Source: Candidatus Bipolaricaulota bacterium
GTDB lineage: Bacteria > Bipolaricaulota > Bipolaricaulia > UBA7950 > UBA9294
Direction: 5' to 3'
Length of the DNA: 57,093 bases
NCBI GenBank assembly: GCA_026390345.1
Contig: JAPLGD010000062.1
Coordinates: 1 to 57,093, forward strand
This document shows positions 41,490 to 49,152 of this stretch, piece after piece (position 1 is the stretch's first letter; every line of letters starts with the position of its first letter). The position numbers and the translations under genes were made by a program. The notes under the pieces were generated by a model. The model was not told the DNA's origin, searched no databases, and saw nothing but the letters and a program-made list of their open reading frames with translations.

Positions 41490-41804
41490 CTATCCCTCGA
41501 TCGACGTGATCGAGGTCGCCATGTAGCCCTGGCGATGCCCTTGCTTCTTCCGGTACCCCTTCTTCGCCTTGTACTTGTAGACGATGATCTTGTCGCCGCG
41601 GCCGGTCTCCTTGACCTCTCCCACGACCTTCGCACCGTCGACGTAGGGCGTGCCGATCTGCACGCCGTCATCCGTAGCAAGAAGGAGCACCTTGTCGAAC
41701 TCCACCGTCTCCCCGACTTCGACGCCGGGCAGGAGTTCGTGCGCGAGCAGCATCCCCTGCTCCACTCGGTACTGCTTTCCTCCAGTCTCAATCACTGCAT
41801 ACAT
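41490..41804 (-). CDS. rplU: 50S ribosomal protein L21
   Basis: A 104-residue 23S rRNA-binding protein. MYAVIETGGKQYRVEQG, VGETVEFDKVLLL and KAKKGYRKKQGHRQGYMATSI-type C-terminal sequence are diagnostic. ATG 41804; the longer frame upstream overlaps metG and is rejected. First gene of an 11-gene operon behind the promoter at 41831-41859. Confidence 0.96.
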   Translation of the reverse strand: MYAVIETGGKQYRVEQGMLLAHELLPGVEVGETVEFDKVLLLATDDGVQIGTPYVDGAKVVGEVKETGRGDKIIVYKYKAKKGYRKKQGHRQGYMATSITSIEG

Positions 41805-41830
41805 CGATGGTTCACCCCAATCTGGGTCTG

Positions 41831-41859
41831 ATTCTAGCTGTCGCGATCTGCGTTTGCAA
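41831..41859 (-). promoter_or_regulatory. Promoter of the rplU-rng operon
   Basis: On the minus strand TTGCAA (41859-41854), a 17-nt spacer and TAGAAT (41836-41831). The predicted transcript start is about 20 nt before the rplU ATG. It lies between metG and rplU. Confidence 0.7.
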
Positions 41860-41863
41860 CAGG

Positions 41864-43828
41864 CTACCCAACAGGCGTCCCGGGTTCGACGGGACGCTCG
41901 GGGCCGATCAGAGCGAGCGGCGAGCCCTGGGCCGCGAGCAGCATCGCTTCCGATTCGATCCCGCGGATCGTCCTCTTCTCGAGGTTCGTGACGACAACCA
42001 CGGACTTCCCGACGAGCTCCGTGGCCTCGTAGCTCTCCCGAATTCCCGCCACACACGTGCGTGCCTCCGTGCCGAGATCGACCGTCAGCTTGTACAGCCG
42101 GCTTGCACCCGCCACCGCCGCCGCCTCGCGGATCACACCCACCCGGAAGTCGAGCTTCGAGAACTCCTCAAACGACACCGCCGCAGGAGCCGTCCCGGGC
42201 GGTGTAGCCCCCTTCGCGGTCACCTGGCCGCGAAGCGATTCGACGTCGATCCGCTCGAGGAGGACGCGGTCCGCCGTCACGCTCGCTCCCCCGAACGGCC
42301 GATCGAGGTCGCCCCATGTGGGAGCGTCGACGCGCAGAACGCGCAGCACGGACGACGCGAACTTCGGCACGTACGGCAGTAGGAGAATCGCCAGGCCCTT
42401 CACGAGGTGCGCCGCGCTCGTCACCGCCGATCCGTCCTTCGTCGCCCACGGCCGCTTCCGCTGGAAGTACTCGTTTCCGAACACCGCCAGGTCGCAGGCG
42501 CTTCGCAGCGCGGTCCCGAGGAGTCCCGCGTCGATCGCTTTCTCGTAAGCCGCGACCGCCTTCGCCAGCCGCTCGACGACCTCATCGTCCGCCGGCACGT
42601 TGGCGATAACGCCGCCCTGATGCGTCTGAACGAACGACAGCACCCGGTTGATCAGGTTCGCGACATTCGAGATCAGGATCCCATTGACGGCCTTCTCGAG
42701 CTCCTCCCACGAGAAGTTGACGTCCCGCGCCTCCGGCCGGTTGTAGAGGAGGTAGAAGCGCCAGAACTCGGGGTCCATGACGCGGAGCGCCTCGTCGCAA
42801 TACAGACCCACGCCTCGCGTCTTCGAGAAGCTGTCGCCGCCGATCCAATTCAGGTACTCCGTGGCCGCAATCTGGTCCGGCAGGTGATACCCGCGGCCCG
42901 ACGCGATGAGCTGTCCGGGAAAGATGAGCGAGTGGAACGGGATGTTGTCCTTCCCAATCGTGTAGATCTGGAAGACGTCGTCGCCGAACCAGAAGTCCTT
43001 CCACCGCTCGCCGCCACGGAAGTGCTCGATCACGGCCGAGACGTAGCCGAGTGCCGCCTCGCCCCAGACGTAGATGACCTTCCCCTCGGCGCCCTCGAAC
43101 GGCGCCGGGATTCCCCAGTCGATGTCGCGGGTCATCGCCCGCGGCTTGAGGCCGTCGTCGATCATCTGCTGCGTGAAGAGGTGCACGTTCCCCTGGAACC
43201 CGCGCGACGTGACGTAGGACTTCAACGCGCGGGATAGCTTGGGAAGGTCGAGGTACCAGTGCTTCGTCTCGCGGAACTCGATGTCGCTCTGGCCGCAGAA
43301 ACTGCAGGTCGGTGAGACCAACTCCTCCGGCTCGAGGATCGATCCGCACGAATCGCACTGGTCGCCGAGGGCGCTCGGGAAGCCACAGCGGGGACACGTC
43401 CCGCTGATGAACCGGTCGGCAAGGAACCGTTGGCAGTGCTTGCAGTAGGCGCGCGATTCAAGTTGCGTCTTGATGTACCCGTTCTTCTCGATGTCGAGGT
43501 AGATGTCATGAACGAACCGCTTGTGCGTCTCGCACTCCGTCGTCGTGTAGTTGTCGAAGGCAATCCCGAAGGCCTCCAAGATGTCGCAGATCTTCTCGTG
43601 GGTTCGCGTTGCGAGTTCGAGCGGGGTGATCCCGAGCTTCCGCGCCTCGAACTCGATCTTCGTGCCGTGGGCGTCGGTCCCCGACACGTAGACGACCTCT
43701 TTGCCGCGCAGTCGGTAGTAGCGCGTGAACACGTCGCCCGAAAGGAGCGAGCTCACGAGGTTCCCGAGGTGGGGAATCCCCGAGGCATACGGCCATGCGC
43801 TACAAACCAGAACTCTCGACTTGTCCAC
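41864..43828 (-). CDS. metG: Methionyl-tRNA synthetase
   Basis: A 654-residue class I synthetase charging tRNA-Met. The HIGH-type motif is in YASGIPHLGNL; the zinc knuckle region has four CxxC pairs (CKHC, CPRC, CDSC, CSFC), the two-zinc form. The KMSKS position reads FSKTRG. A C-terminal EMAP/Trbp111 tRNA-binding domain (DFRVGVI...TNLEKR) occupies the last ~110 residues. GTG 43828 is the family start (DKSRVLVCSAWPYA). The longer frame to 44089 crosses its own promoter and the divergent MoaD gene, so it is rejected. Confidence 0.95.
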   Translation of the reverse strand: MDKSRVLVCSAWPYASGIPHLGNLVSSLLSGDVFTRYYRLRGKEVVYVSGTDAHGTKIEFEARKLGITPLELATRTHEKICDILEAFGIAFDNYTTTECETHKRFVHDIYLDIEKNGYIKTQLESRAYCKHCQRFLADRFISGTCPRCGFPSALGDQCDSCGSILEPEELVSPTCSFCGQSDIEFRETKHWYLDLPKLSRALKSYVTSRGFQGNVHLFTQQMIDDGLKPRAMTRDIDWGIPAPFEGAEGKVIYVWGEAALGYVSAVIEHFRGGERWKDFWFGDDVFQIYTIGKDNIPFHSLIFPGQLIASGRGYHLPDQIAATEYLNWIGGDSFSKTRGVGLYCDEALRVMDPEFWRFYLLYNRPEARDVNFSWEELEKAVNGILISNVANLINRVLSFVQTHQGGVIANVPADDEVVERLAKAVAAYEKAIDAGLLGTALRSACDLAVFGNEYFQRKRPWATKDGSAVTSAAHLVKGLAILLLPYVPKFASSVLRVLRVDAPTWGDLDRPFGGASVTADRVLLERIDVESLRGQVTAKGATPPGTAPAAVSFEEFSKLDFRVGVIREAAAVAGASRLYKLTVDLGTEARTCVAGIRESYEATELVGKSVVVVTNLEKRTIRGIESEAMLLAAQGSPLALIGPERPVEPGTPVG

Positions 43829-43864
43829 CGCCGCCTGCTTCCACGCTTCCAGAGGATGTTGCGG

Positions 43865-43892
43865 ATTATAGCGGCACGGCCCGACCCGGCAA
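43865..43892 (-). promoter_or_regulatory. Promoter of metG
   Basis: On the minus strand TTGCCG (43892-43887), a 16-nt spacer and a perfect TATAAT (43870-43865), 37 nt before the GTG start. Confidence 0.7.
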
Positions 43893-43917
43893 TAGCGCGC
43901 GGCCGGCGTGAGGGCGG

Positions 43918-43946
43918 TTGCATCCCCCGCGCGCAGCGGGTATACC
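43918..43946 (+). promoter_or_regulatory. Promoter of the MoaD-like gene
   Basis: TTGCAT (43918-43923), a 17-nt spacer and TATACC (43941-43946). The ATG at 43956 is only 9 nt further, so the 5' leader would be 0-3 nt. Confidence 0.6.
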
Positions 43947-43955
43947 GGGACGACC

Positions 43956-44273
43956 ATGAACGTCTGTCCGGAAGAGACCTCGCCCCCAGATGCCGGCCCG
44001 AGCGTCACAGTGAAGGTGTTCGGGGGATTGCGCGACAGCGCGGACCGCTCGAGCCTCCGCGTGCCGATCCGGGCAGGGACAACGGTCAACGACCTCCTGT
44101 CGCTGCTCGAGATAGCGCAGCCTGCCCTCGCAGACGCGCTCCGGCGGGGCCTTTCGGAAGGCTACTTGAACGTGCTCGTCAACGGCCGCAACGCCCGCTT
44201 CCTAACGGGCGGGGCCACCGTACTCGCCGACGGAGACGCCGTCGCGTTCCTCCCGCCGATCGGCGGCGGCTAG
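43956..44273 (+). CDS. MoaD/ThiS-family ubiquitin-like sulfur carrier
   Basis: A 105-residue protein. A beta-grasp fold starts VTVKVFGGLRD and the chain ends LPPIGGG, giving the C-terminal Gly-Gly that is adenylated and thiocarboxylated in this family. It would donate sulfur for molybdopterin, thiamine or a tungsten-type cofactor. The N-terminus has ~20 extra residues. No MoaE, MoeB or ThiF is nearby, so the partner is unknown. The gene is alone between metG and the outer-membrane operon, and has little or no 5' leader. Confidence 0.82.
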   Translation: MNVCPEETSPPDAGPSVTVKVFGGLRDSADRSSLRVPIRAGTTVNDLLSLLEIAQPALADALRRGLSEGYLNVLVNGRNARFLTGGATVLADGDAVAFLPPIGGG

Positions 44274-44281
44274 CACGCTCT

Positions 44282-47200
44282 CTAGAAATCGATCGCCACG
44301 GTCAGCGCAAACCAAGCCCCGTTGTACCACGTTCCGGACTCGGTGAACCCGCCGGAGTACGACACGGACAGGGATGCACTCCACATCTTCGAGAAGAGCA
44401 CCGTCGTGTCCCCGGACACCGTCCAGCTGGCGTCGGATTTCTCGTCTTGGTGGGACCAGTCCGCCGACAGGTCCGTCCCGACCGTGACGGTCGGGTAGGG
44501 GCTCATCGCCACGACCCCGCTCGCCGATTGGGGCGCGGCGAGGCTCGCGACCCAGTTCGTGATGTCTCGCTGATACGAGTTGTCGAGCGTGGCCGCGACA
44601 TCGGTCGCATCGCCGTACTCACAACGGAACGTCGCGGACAGCGTGTCCGAATCCCCTTCTGGAGAGCTCCACATCATGCGTCCGGTGAGCGAGTGGGCGA
44701 TCGTCTCCTCGGTCTCGACGACCTTGCCCTCTTCGTTCCTGCGATTCACGACGTTCCGAGTCGCCGAGTACGTCAGCGTCGGACGGATCGAAGCGATCCC
44801 GGTGTAACCCCACGTCGACGAAACCTTCTCCGTCCACCGCTCCACTTCGGCCCCGAAGCCCTCGACGTCCGCCGTGAGCGTCGTTCGGCCCGACAGGGCC
44901 GTCCATGCCGTGCGGAGGGTCAGTTTGGCGGTCAGGGACAGCTCCTCGTCCTCCCAGCCTCCGGACAGGTCAAGGTTCGGGGTCATCTTGCACCCCTCCC
45001 AGGTGATGGCGTCGAGCGCCAGGCGAACGCGTCCGGCGTGCTCGTACGCCGCGTCGCCGTCGGGCAGCGACCGGGATCGCACGAAGTCATACTCCGTCAG
45101 CATCTCCACCCCGGCAAACGTCGCCGACCCGTCGACGCCCCACGCGAACCGCTGGCCTCCCGACCAGTCGTCGCCGGAGGTGTACACCGGGCGGCGCCAC
45201 GAGACGGTCGACGTCCAGTCCTCGAGGATGTTGATGACGGCGCTCGCGCTCAGAACAGCACTTCGGCTCAGGTCGTTCGCCTCGTCCCACAGGAATGCCT
45301 CGCTCCAGTCGATCGACGCCTTCACGATGTCCCCGAAGAGTTTGTCGTCGACGGAGAGCGTGTACGACATGCGGTCCGTCTCTGCCCCGCGCGCAGCCCG
45401 GTTCGTGTCCTCGCTCTCCTGGTGAAGCTTGAACGCGATCGTCGGCCCGAAGTTGCCGGAGAACGATAGGTCGTTCTCGAGCGTCGAGCTTCGATCGGTC
45501 GCCGTCAGATCGTCGATTTCGTAGCTGTGGGAGAGGCCGAGCTTCGCGTTCGGCCCCAGGGCGACCGAGCCGTCAAGCATCCACCCGCCGTCGTCGCTGC
45601 GCGACGAGCTCCCGATCGCCCGATAGCCTTCCTGCACCCGATCGACAGTTCCTGACAGCGAGAACGCGTCGGTCGAGTGGTCGAACGACCCGCCTACGAC
45701 CCAGCCCGTGGACGTGTGTTCTGCGCCCTCGGGGTCGTCATACAGGTACGGATTGGCCCCCGCGATCTCCATCGTCTCGCCGTCGTAGGCCACCTCGTCG
45801 TTGCCCATCAACCAGACCCACAACGCGTACCCCGCGTCCGCCTCGGTTCCGATCCACAGCTCCTCATCGCTTTCCGCCAGGCCCGTCACCACCCAACCCG
45901 CGTGAAGCACCGTCCCGTCCGACGCGCGAACGAGGCCATCCCCGGTTCCGTAGTAAACCTCGCCGTCGTACACGCCCACGGCGTAGACCGGGCCGCTCGT
46001 AGCGATCTCCTCGACTTCGAGGCCCTCCACGTAGGCGTGGAGCCCTTGATCGGAAGCGGCGTAGACGGTTCCCTCCTCGGCGTAGAGGGCGTAGGTCATG
46101 CCGGATGTCCCGTCGACCTCCAGCACCGCGTCCTCCACGGTGTTGTAGACGACGAGCCCATCCTCCGTTCCTACGTAGAGCCAGTCGCCGTCCAGCGCCA
46201 ACGCCGTGACCCCGACCCCACCGACGGCGGCGATCGTCGTCCACGCGCTGTCGTTCTCGAGATCAGCCACCGCGACGCGCGCAACCCCAGCCTCCGTGCC
46301 CACGTAGAGCGTCGTCCCGTCCAAGAGCATCGCGTGCACGGAGGAGTCGGGAAGCCCGTCGTCGTCCTGGTAGCTCGACCATTGTGCCTGGCGATCGAAC
46401 GGAGAGATCCCGTCGAGCGCGATCGCGGTCAGTCCCGCGCTCGTTCCAAGGAACGCGTACTCCTCCGACATCGCAATCGCCCGAACCGAGCGCCCCGCAA
46501 GGCCGTCGGAGGTGTCGTACGCCCGCCAGGACCCGTTGGAGAAGACCGAGAACCCGGCTTCGTTCCCGACGAGGACGTAGTCCGATCCGAAGCCAAACGC
46601 GTTCACCTGGTTCCGACGGGGCGTGCGGTTGTTGTCGTCATACGGGAACCGATCGTTCACGTACCCCACGTTGAAGCCCGCCGTGGTGTCGGGAAGTTCG
46701 ACGGTTCCCGACACGCCGGCCACGATCTGCCGGTTCGGCATCGTGCTTACGGTATCCGCGTTGTCGACGGATCCGGCATCGTCCGCCGACTCCAATAGGT
46801 ACAGGTCGAGGCCGAACCCCGGCAGGGGGATGTCCGCAGTGACGCCAGCGAAGTAGCGTGCGTAGTCGCTTGATCCGCTTCCGTAGACCTCGTACTCGAT
46901 CTCGAGCACGTCGCTCGATCCGATCTTGGTGAAGAGCGTCACGTACCCGATCTCGTAGTCGATCGCGTAGTCGGTATCCCGGACCAAGAGCCGGCGATTG
47001 AGCAGGATCTTCTCCGTCCCCGGAACAACGGACAGTCCGAGGCTGTAGGCTCCGCTGAAGACCGTGTAGGAGTACGTCACGCGCAGCGCGGCGTCCGGAT
47101 TCGACGTAACGGCCTCCGGCAGCAGGATCTCGAGGATGCCTTCGTCCACGTACAGATTGACGCCGTAGTTGGACCAGGACGCTTCGGTGATCCGCTGGTA

Positions 47201-48280
47201 CCCGGAGCCGTCCGCGTCGAGCTCGATCTCAAGGGAGTCCTCCACCACGTCCTTCTCGCCGAGGGCGTAGTGGAAATGCATCTCGGCATCCTGGACGCCG
47301 TACAGGTCCTCGCCGACGGAGATCAATGTGTACGCCAGCACCGCTGCCAGGAACTGCGTCTCGGCGTCGCTGCCCGACGAGAACGGGTACTCCAAGTCCT
47401 CGTCCGTCGCGCCGTTGTAGACGTCGATCGCGTCCTTGATCGCCCGGCGAAGGATCGTCTCCGGCGCCACGCGCAAGACGAGGTACTGTGGCTCGTCGCC
47501 AATGACGGAGAACTCCGACGACACGAGATTCTTCCCCTCGTACCCATCGAGCGCGGCGGCGAGCTCAGTCACTCCGAACTGGGCCAGGACGCTCGACAAT
47601 CCGCTCGACAAGTCAAGAACCATCATCGGTTCGTCGAGCTCCTCGACATACGTCGCCACGAGCGTGAACGACGCCAAACCCTCGAGGTTCTCGAGGTACG
47701 ACGCCGTCTCGCCGCCCTCACGATCGGTGTACGAGAACACCACGGTCACCTCGGCCGTCTCACCGGTGAACGTCTTGGACTTCGTCACGCCCTCCAACTT
47801 CGACGCAATAGCCGTGATAGTCGCAATCCCCCACTCGTAGTCAAGGCGTACCCCCTTCATTTTGCGGGAGTACGTTGAGAAACTGCCCATGTCCGGCACG
47901 ACAAAGTCCCCAGCCACCCCGTCAAGCTTCTCGGTGTCAAGGCGCAGGACGAGAGACTGCAGGCTCTCTTCTTCCTGGTCGTTGAAGTGCGCTTCGACAA
48001 AGATGATGCCAAGAGCGCCGGCCTCCACGTCCACAGCCAACGTCTGCTCGAGCGAAATCGACCCTGCTGACAGACCCGCCAGGGCGAGGGCAAGCGAGTC
48101 CCCGAGGCCGTAGGTGACCGTCCACGTCTTCCGCCCGCTCACGCCGCCGGAGAACCGCGAGTCCCTGCTGTCAGATGGAACGAGACGATCGGATTGTGCA
48201 CAGGAGCAAGCAAGACCTACTACCAGCATGCATCCAACGACTACCAGCGGGATTACTGAGCCTCTTCGCATGCGCACCAC
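44282..48280 (-). CDS. Giant outer-membrane beta-barrel protein with internal beta-propeller
   Basis: A 1332-residue exported protein. The first ~28 residues are a signal peptide. Residues ~50-540 are beta-rich, with alternating hydrophobic/polar strands. Residues ~560-820 form a two-component-regulator-type propeller with repeats such as LFVGTEAGV (VLVGNEAGF, AFLGTSAGL, LYVGTEAGV, LYVGTEDGL, VYYGTGDGL). Residues ~850-1332 are amphipathic strands ending VAIDF, with the terminal Phe of Gram-negative barrels. It follows a PorV-like gene by 8 nt and a subtilase. A role as secretion pore or surface display platform is inferred. GTG 48280, GTG 48277 and ATG 48271 are possible starts with no clear SD. 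Confidence 0.75.
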   Translation of the reverse strand: MVRMRRGSVIPLVVVGCMLVVGLACSCAQSDRLVPSDSRDSRFSGGVSGRKTWTVTYGLGDSLALALAGLSAGSISLEQTLAVDVEAGALGIIFVEAHFNDQEEESLQSLVLRLDTEKLDGVAGDFVVPDMGSFSTYSRKMKGVRLDYEWGIATITAIASKLEGVTKSKTFTGETAEVTVVFSYTDREGGETASYLENLEGLASFTLVATYVEELDEPMMVLDLSSGLSSVLAQFGVTELAAALDGYEGKNLVSSEFSVIGDEPQYLVLRVAPETILRRAIKDAIDVYNGATDEDLEYPFSSGSDAETQFLAAVLAYTLISVGEDLYGVQDAEMHFHYALGEKDVVEDSLEIELDADGSGYQRITEASWSNYGVNLYVDEGILEILLPEAVTSNPDAALRVTYSYTVFSGAYSLGLSVVPGTEKILLNRRLLVRDTDYAIDYEIGYVTLFTKIGSSDVLEIEYEVYGSGSSDYARYFAGVTADIPLPGFGLDLYLLESADDAGSVDNADTVSTMPNRQIVAGVSGTVELPDTTAGFNVGYVNDRFPYDDNNRTPRRNQVNAFGFGSDYVLVGNEAGFSVFSNGSWRAYDTSDGLAGRSVRAIAMSEEYAFLGTSAGLTAIALDGISPFDRQAQWSSYQDDDGLPDSSVHAMLLDGTTLYVGTEAGVARVAVADLENDSAWTTIAAVGGVGVTALALDGDWLYVGTEDGLVVYNTVEDAVLEVDGTSGMTYALYAEEGTVYAASDQGLHAYVEGLEVEEIATSGPVYAVGVYDGEVYYGTGDGLVRASDGTVLHAGWVVTGLAESDEELWIGTEADAGYALWVWLMGNDEVAYDGETMEIAGANPYLYDDPEGAEHTSTGWVVGGSFDHSTDAFSLSGTVDRVQEGYRAIGSSSRSDDGGWMLDGSVALGPNAKLGLSHSYEIDDLTATDRSSTLENDLSFSGNFGPTIAFKLHQESEDTNRAARGAETDRMSYTLSVDDKLFGDIVKASIDWSEAFLWDEANDLSRSAVLSASAVINILEDWTSTVSWRRPVYTSGDDWSGGQRFAWGVDGSATFAGVEMLTEYDFVRSRSLPDGDAAYEHAGRVRLALDAITWEGCKMTPNLDLSGGWEDEELSLTAKLTLRTAWTALSGRTTLTADVEGFGAEVERWTEKVSSTWGYTGIASIRPTLTYSATRNVVNRRNEEGKVVETEETIAHSLTGRMMWSSPEGDSDTLSATFRCEYGDATDVAATLDNSYQRDITNWVASLAAPQSASGVVAMSPYPTVTVGTDLSADWSHQDEKSDASWTVSGDTTVLFSKMWSASLSVSYSGGFTESGTWYNGAWFALTVAIDF

Positions 48281-48288
48281 TGTCGTAA

Positions 48289-49152
48289 TCAGAAGCGGAA
48301 CACCAGCCCGATCATGTGACTGCTGCCAAGGTCGGCCCTAGTTGTGTACGCCCAATCCACCTCAAGTCCCACGAAGCGGACTGACAAGCCGCACGCAAGC
48401 CCTGTCCCATCGTATCCCACACGGGCGCCAACTCCGCCAACCCAGGCTTCCACACCCGTTGCGACACAGGGAGACTCTCCAAAAAGCCCAATCGCGTCGA
48501 ATGAAAGGATCGAGACGACGTTCTGCGTCGGCGATAGCTCCGCAGCGACGCCAAGCCGCAGCCCGCGGGCCCACTCCTCATTCCTCCCTCCGGCATAGGA
48601 GATCGGTGCGGACGCTGCTCCCTCCCAAACGAGCCCGATGTCAAGGAAGTCGACGTCCACTGAGATGGCGGGGTCGAGCGACCACCCAGTCCCTTCGAAC
48701 GGCGTCGAGACGCGCAAGAACCGCCACCGAATGCCGAGCGACACCGCGCCCACCGGGACGCCCACGCCAAGGACCGCGCCCCGACAGGCGTAGCGGAAGC
48801 CGCCCTCACCTTCGTCGATCAGTCCGGAGTCGAGGAAGAGCACGCCGAACGCCGCGTACGGCACCGCCACCACGACCGCCCCCTGCCCTACGCCTCCGAA
48901 CCCCGACACGTAGAGGGACGAAAGCCCGATCCCGCGGTAGCTCGAGAGACGTGCCGGGTTGTAGAGCACTCCGGCCTCGTCGTCGGCAATCGCCGTGAAC
49001 GCGCCGCCCAACCCGAGCGCCCGGGCCGAGACGCCAACGCTGAATAGGTCGCCGACTCCCTCAGTAGCGGCGACGCGAATGTGCATTCCGGCGAGCATTG
49101 CCCACACAACACCAACTCCCAGAAGACACTCGAGCGTCCGGCGCGGCGTCAT
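48289..49152 (-). CDS. PorV/UPF0164-like outer-membrane protein
   Basis: A 287-residue barrel protein. Residues ~8-30 are a signal peptide. GVSARALGLGGAFTAIADDEAGVLYNPARLS is the N-terminal signature of the PorV/UPF0164/FadL-like group (quoted here in parts: ALGLGGAFTAIADD and YNPARL). Alternating strands follow and the chain ends GLVFRF. PorV proteins carry cargo of the type IX system in Bacteroidota; related proteins occur in other phyla with unknown roles. The start overlaps the subtilase stop (ATGA) and the giant barrel gene follows. Confidence 0.82.
   Translation of the reverse strand: MTPRRTLECLLGVGVVWAMLAGMHIRVAATEGVGDLFSVGVSARALGLGGAFTAIADDEAGVLYNPARLSSYRGIGLSSLYVSGFGGVGQGAVVVAVPYAAFGVLFLDSGLIDEGEGGFRYACRGAVLGVGVPVGAVSLGIRWRFLRVSTPFEGTGWSLDPAISVDVDFLDIGLVWEGAASAPISYAGGRNEEWARGLRLGVAAELSPTQNVVSILSFDAIGLFGESPCVATGVEAWVGGVGARVGYDGTGLACGLSVRFVGLEVDWAYTTRADLGSSHMIGLVFRF

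Noticed and set aside
43430-45469. 679-residue plus-strand frame over metG, MoaD and the barrel gene
   Set aside because: It spans three real genes and a divergent promoter region and has the composition of an antisense shadow.
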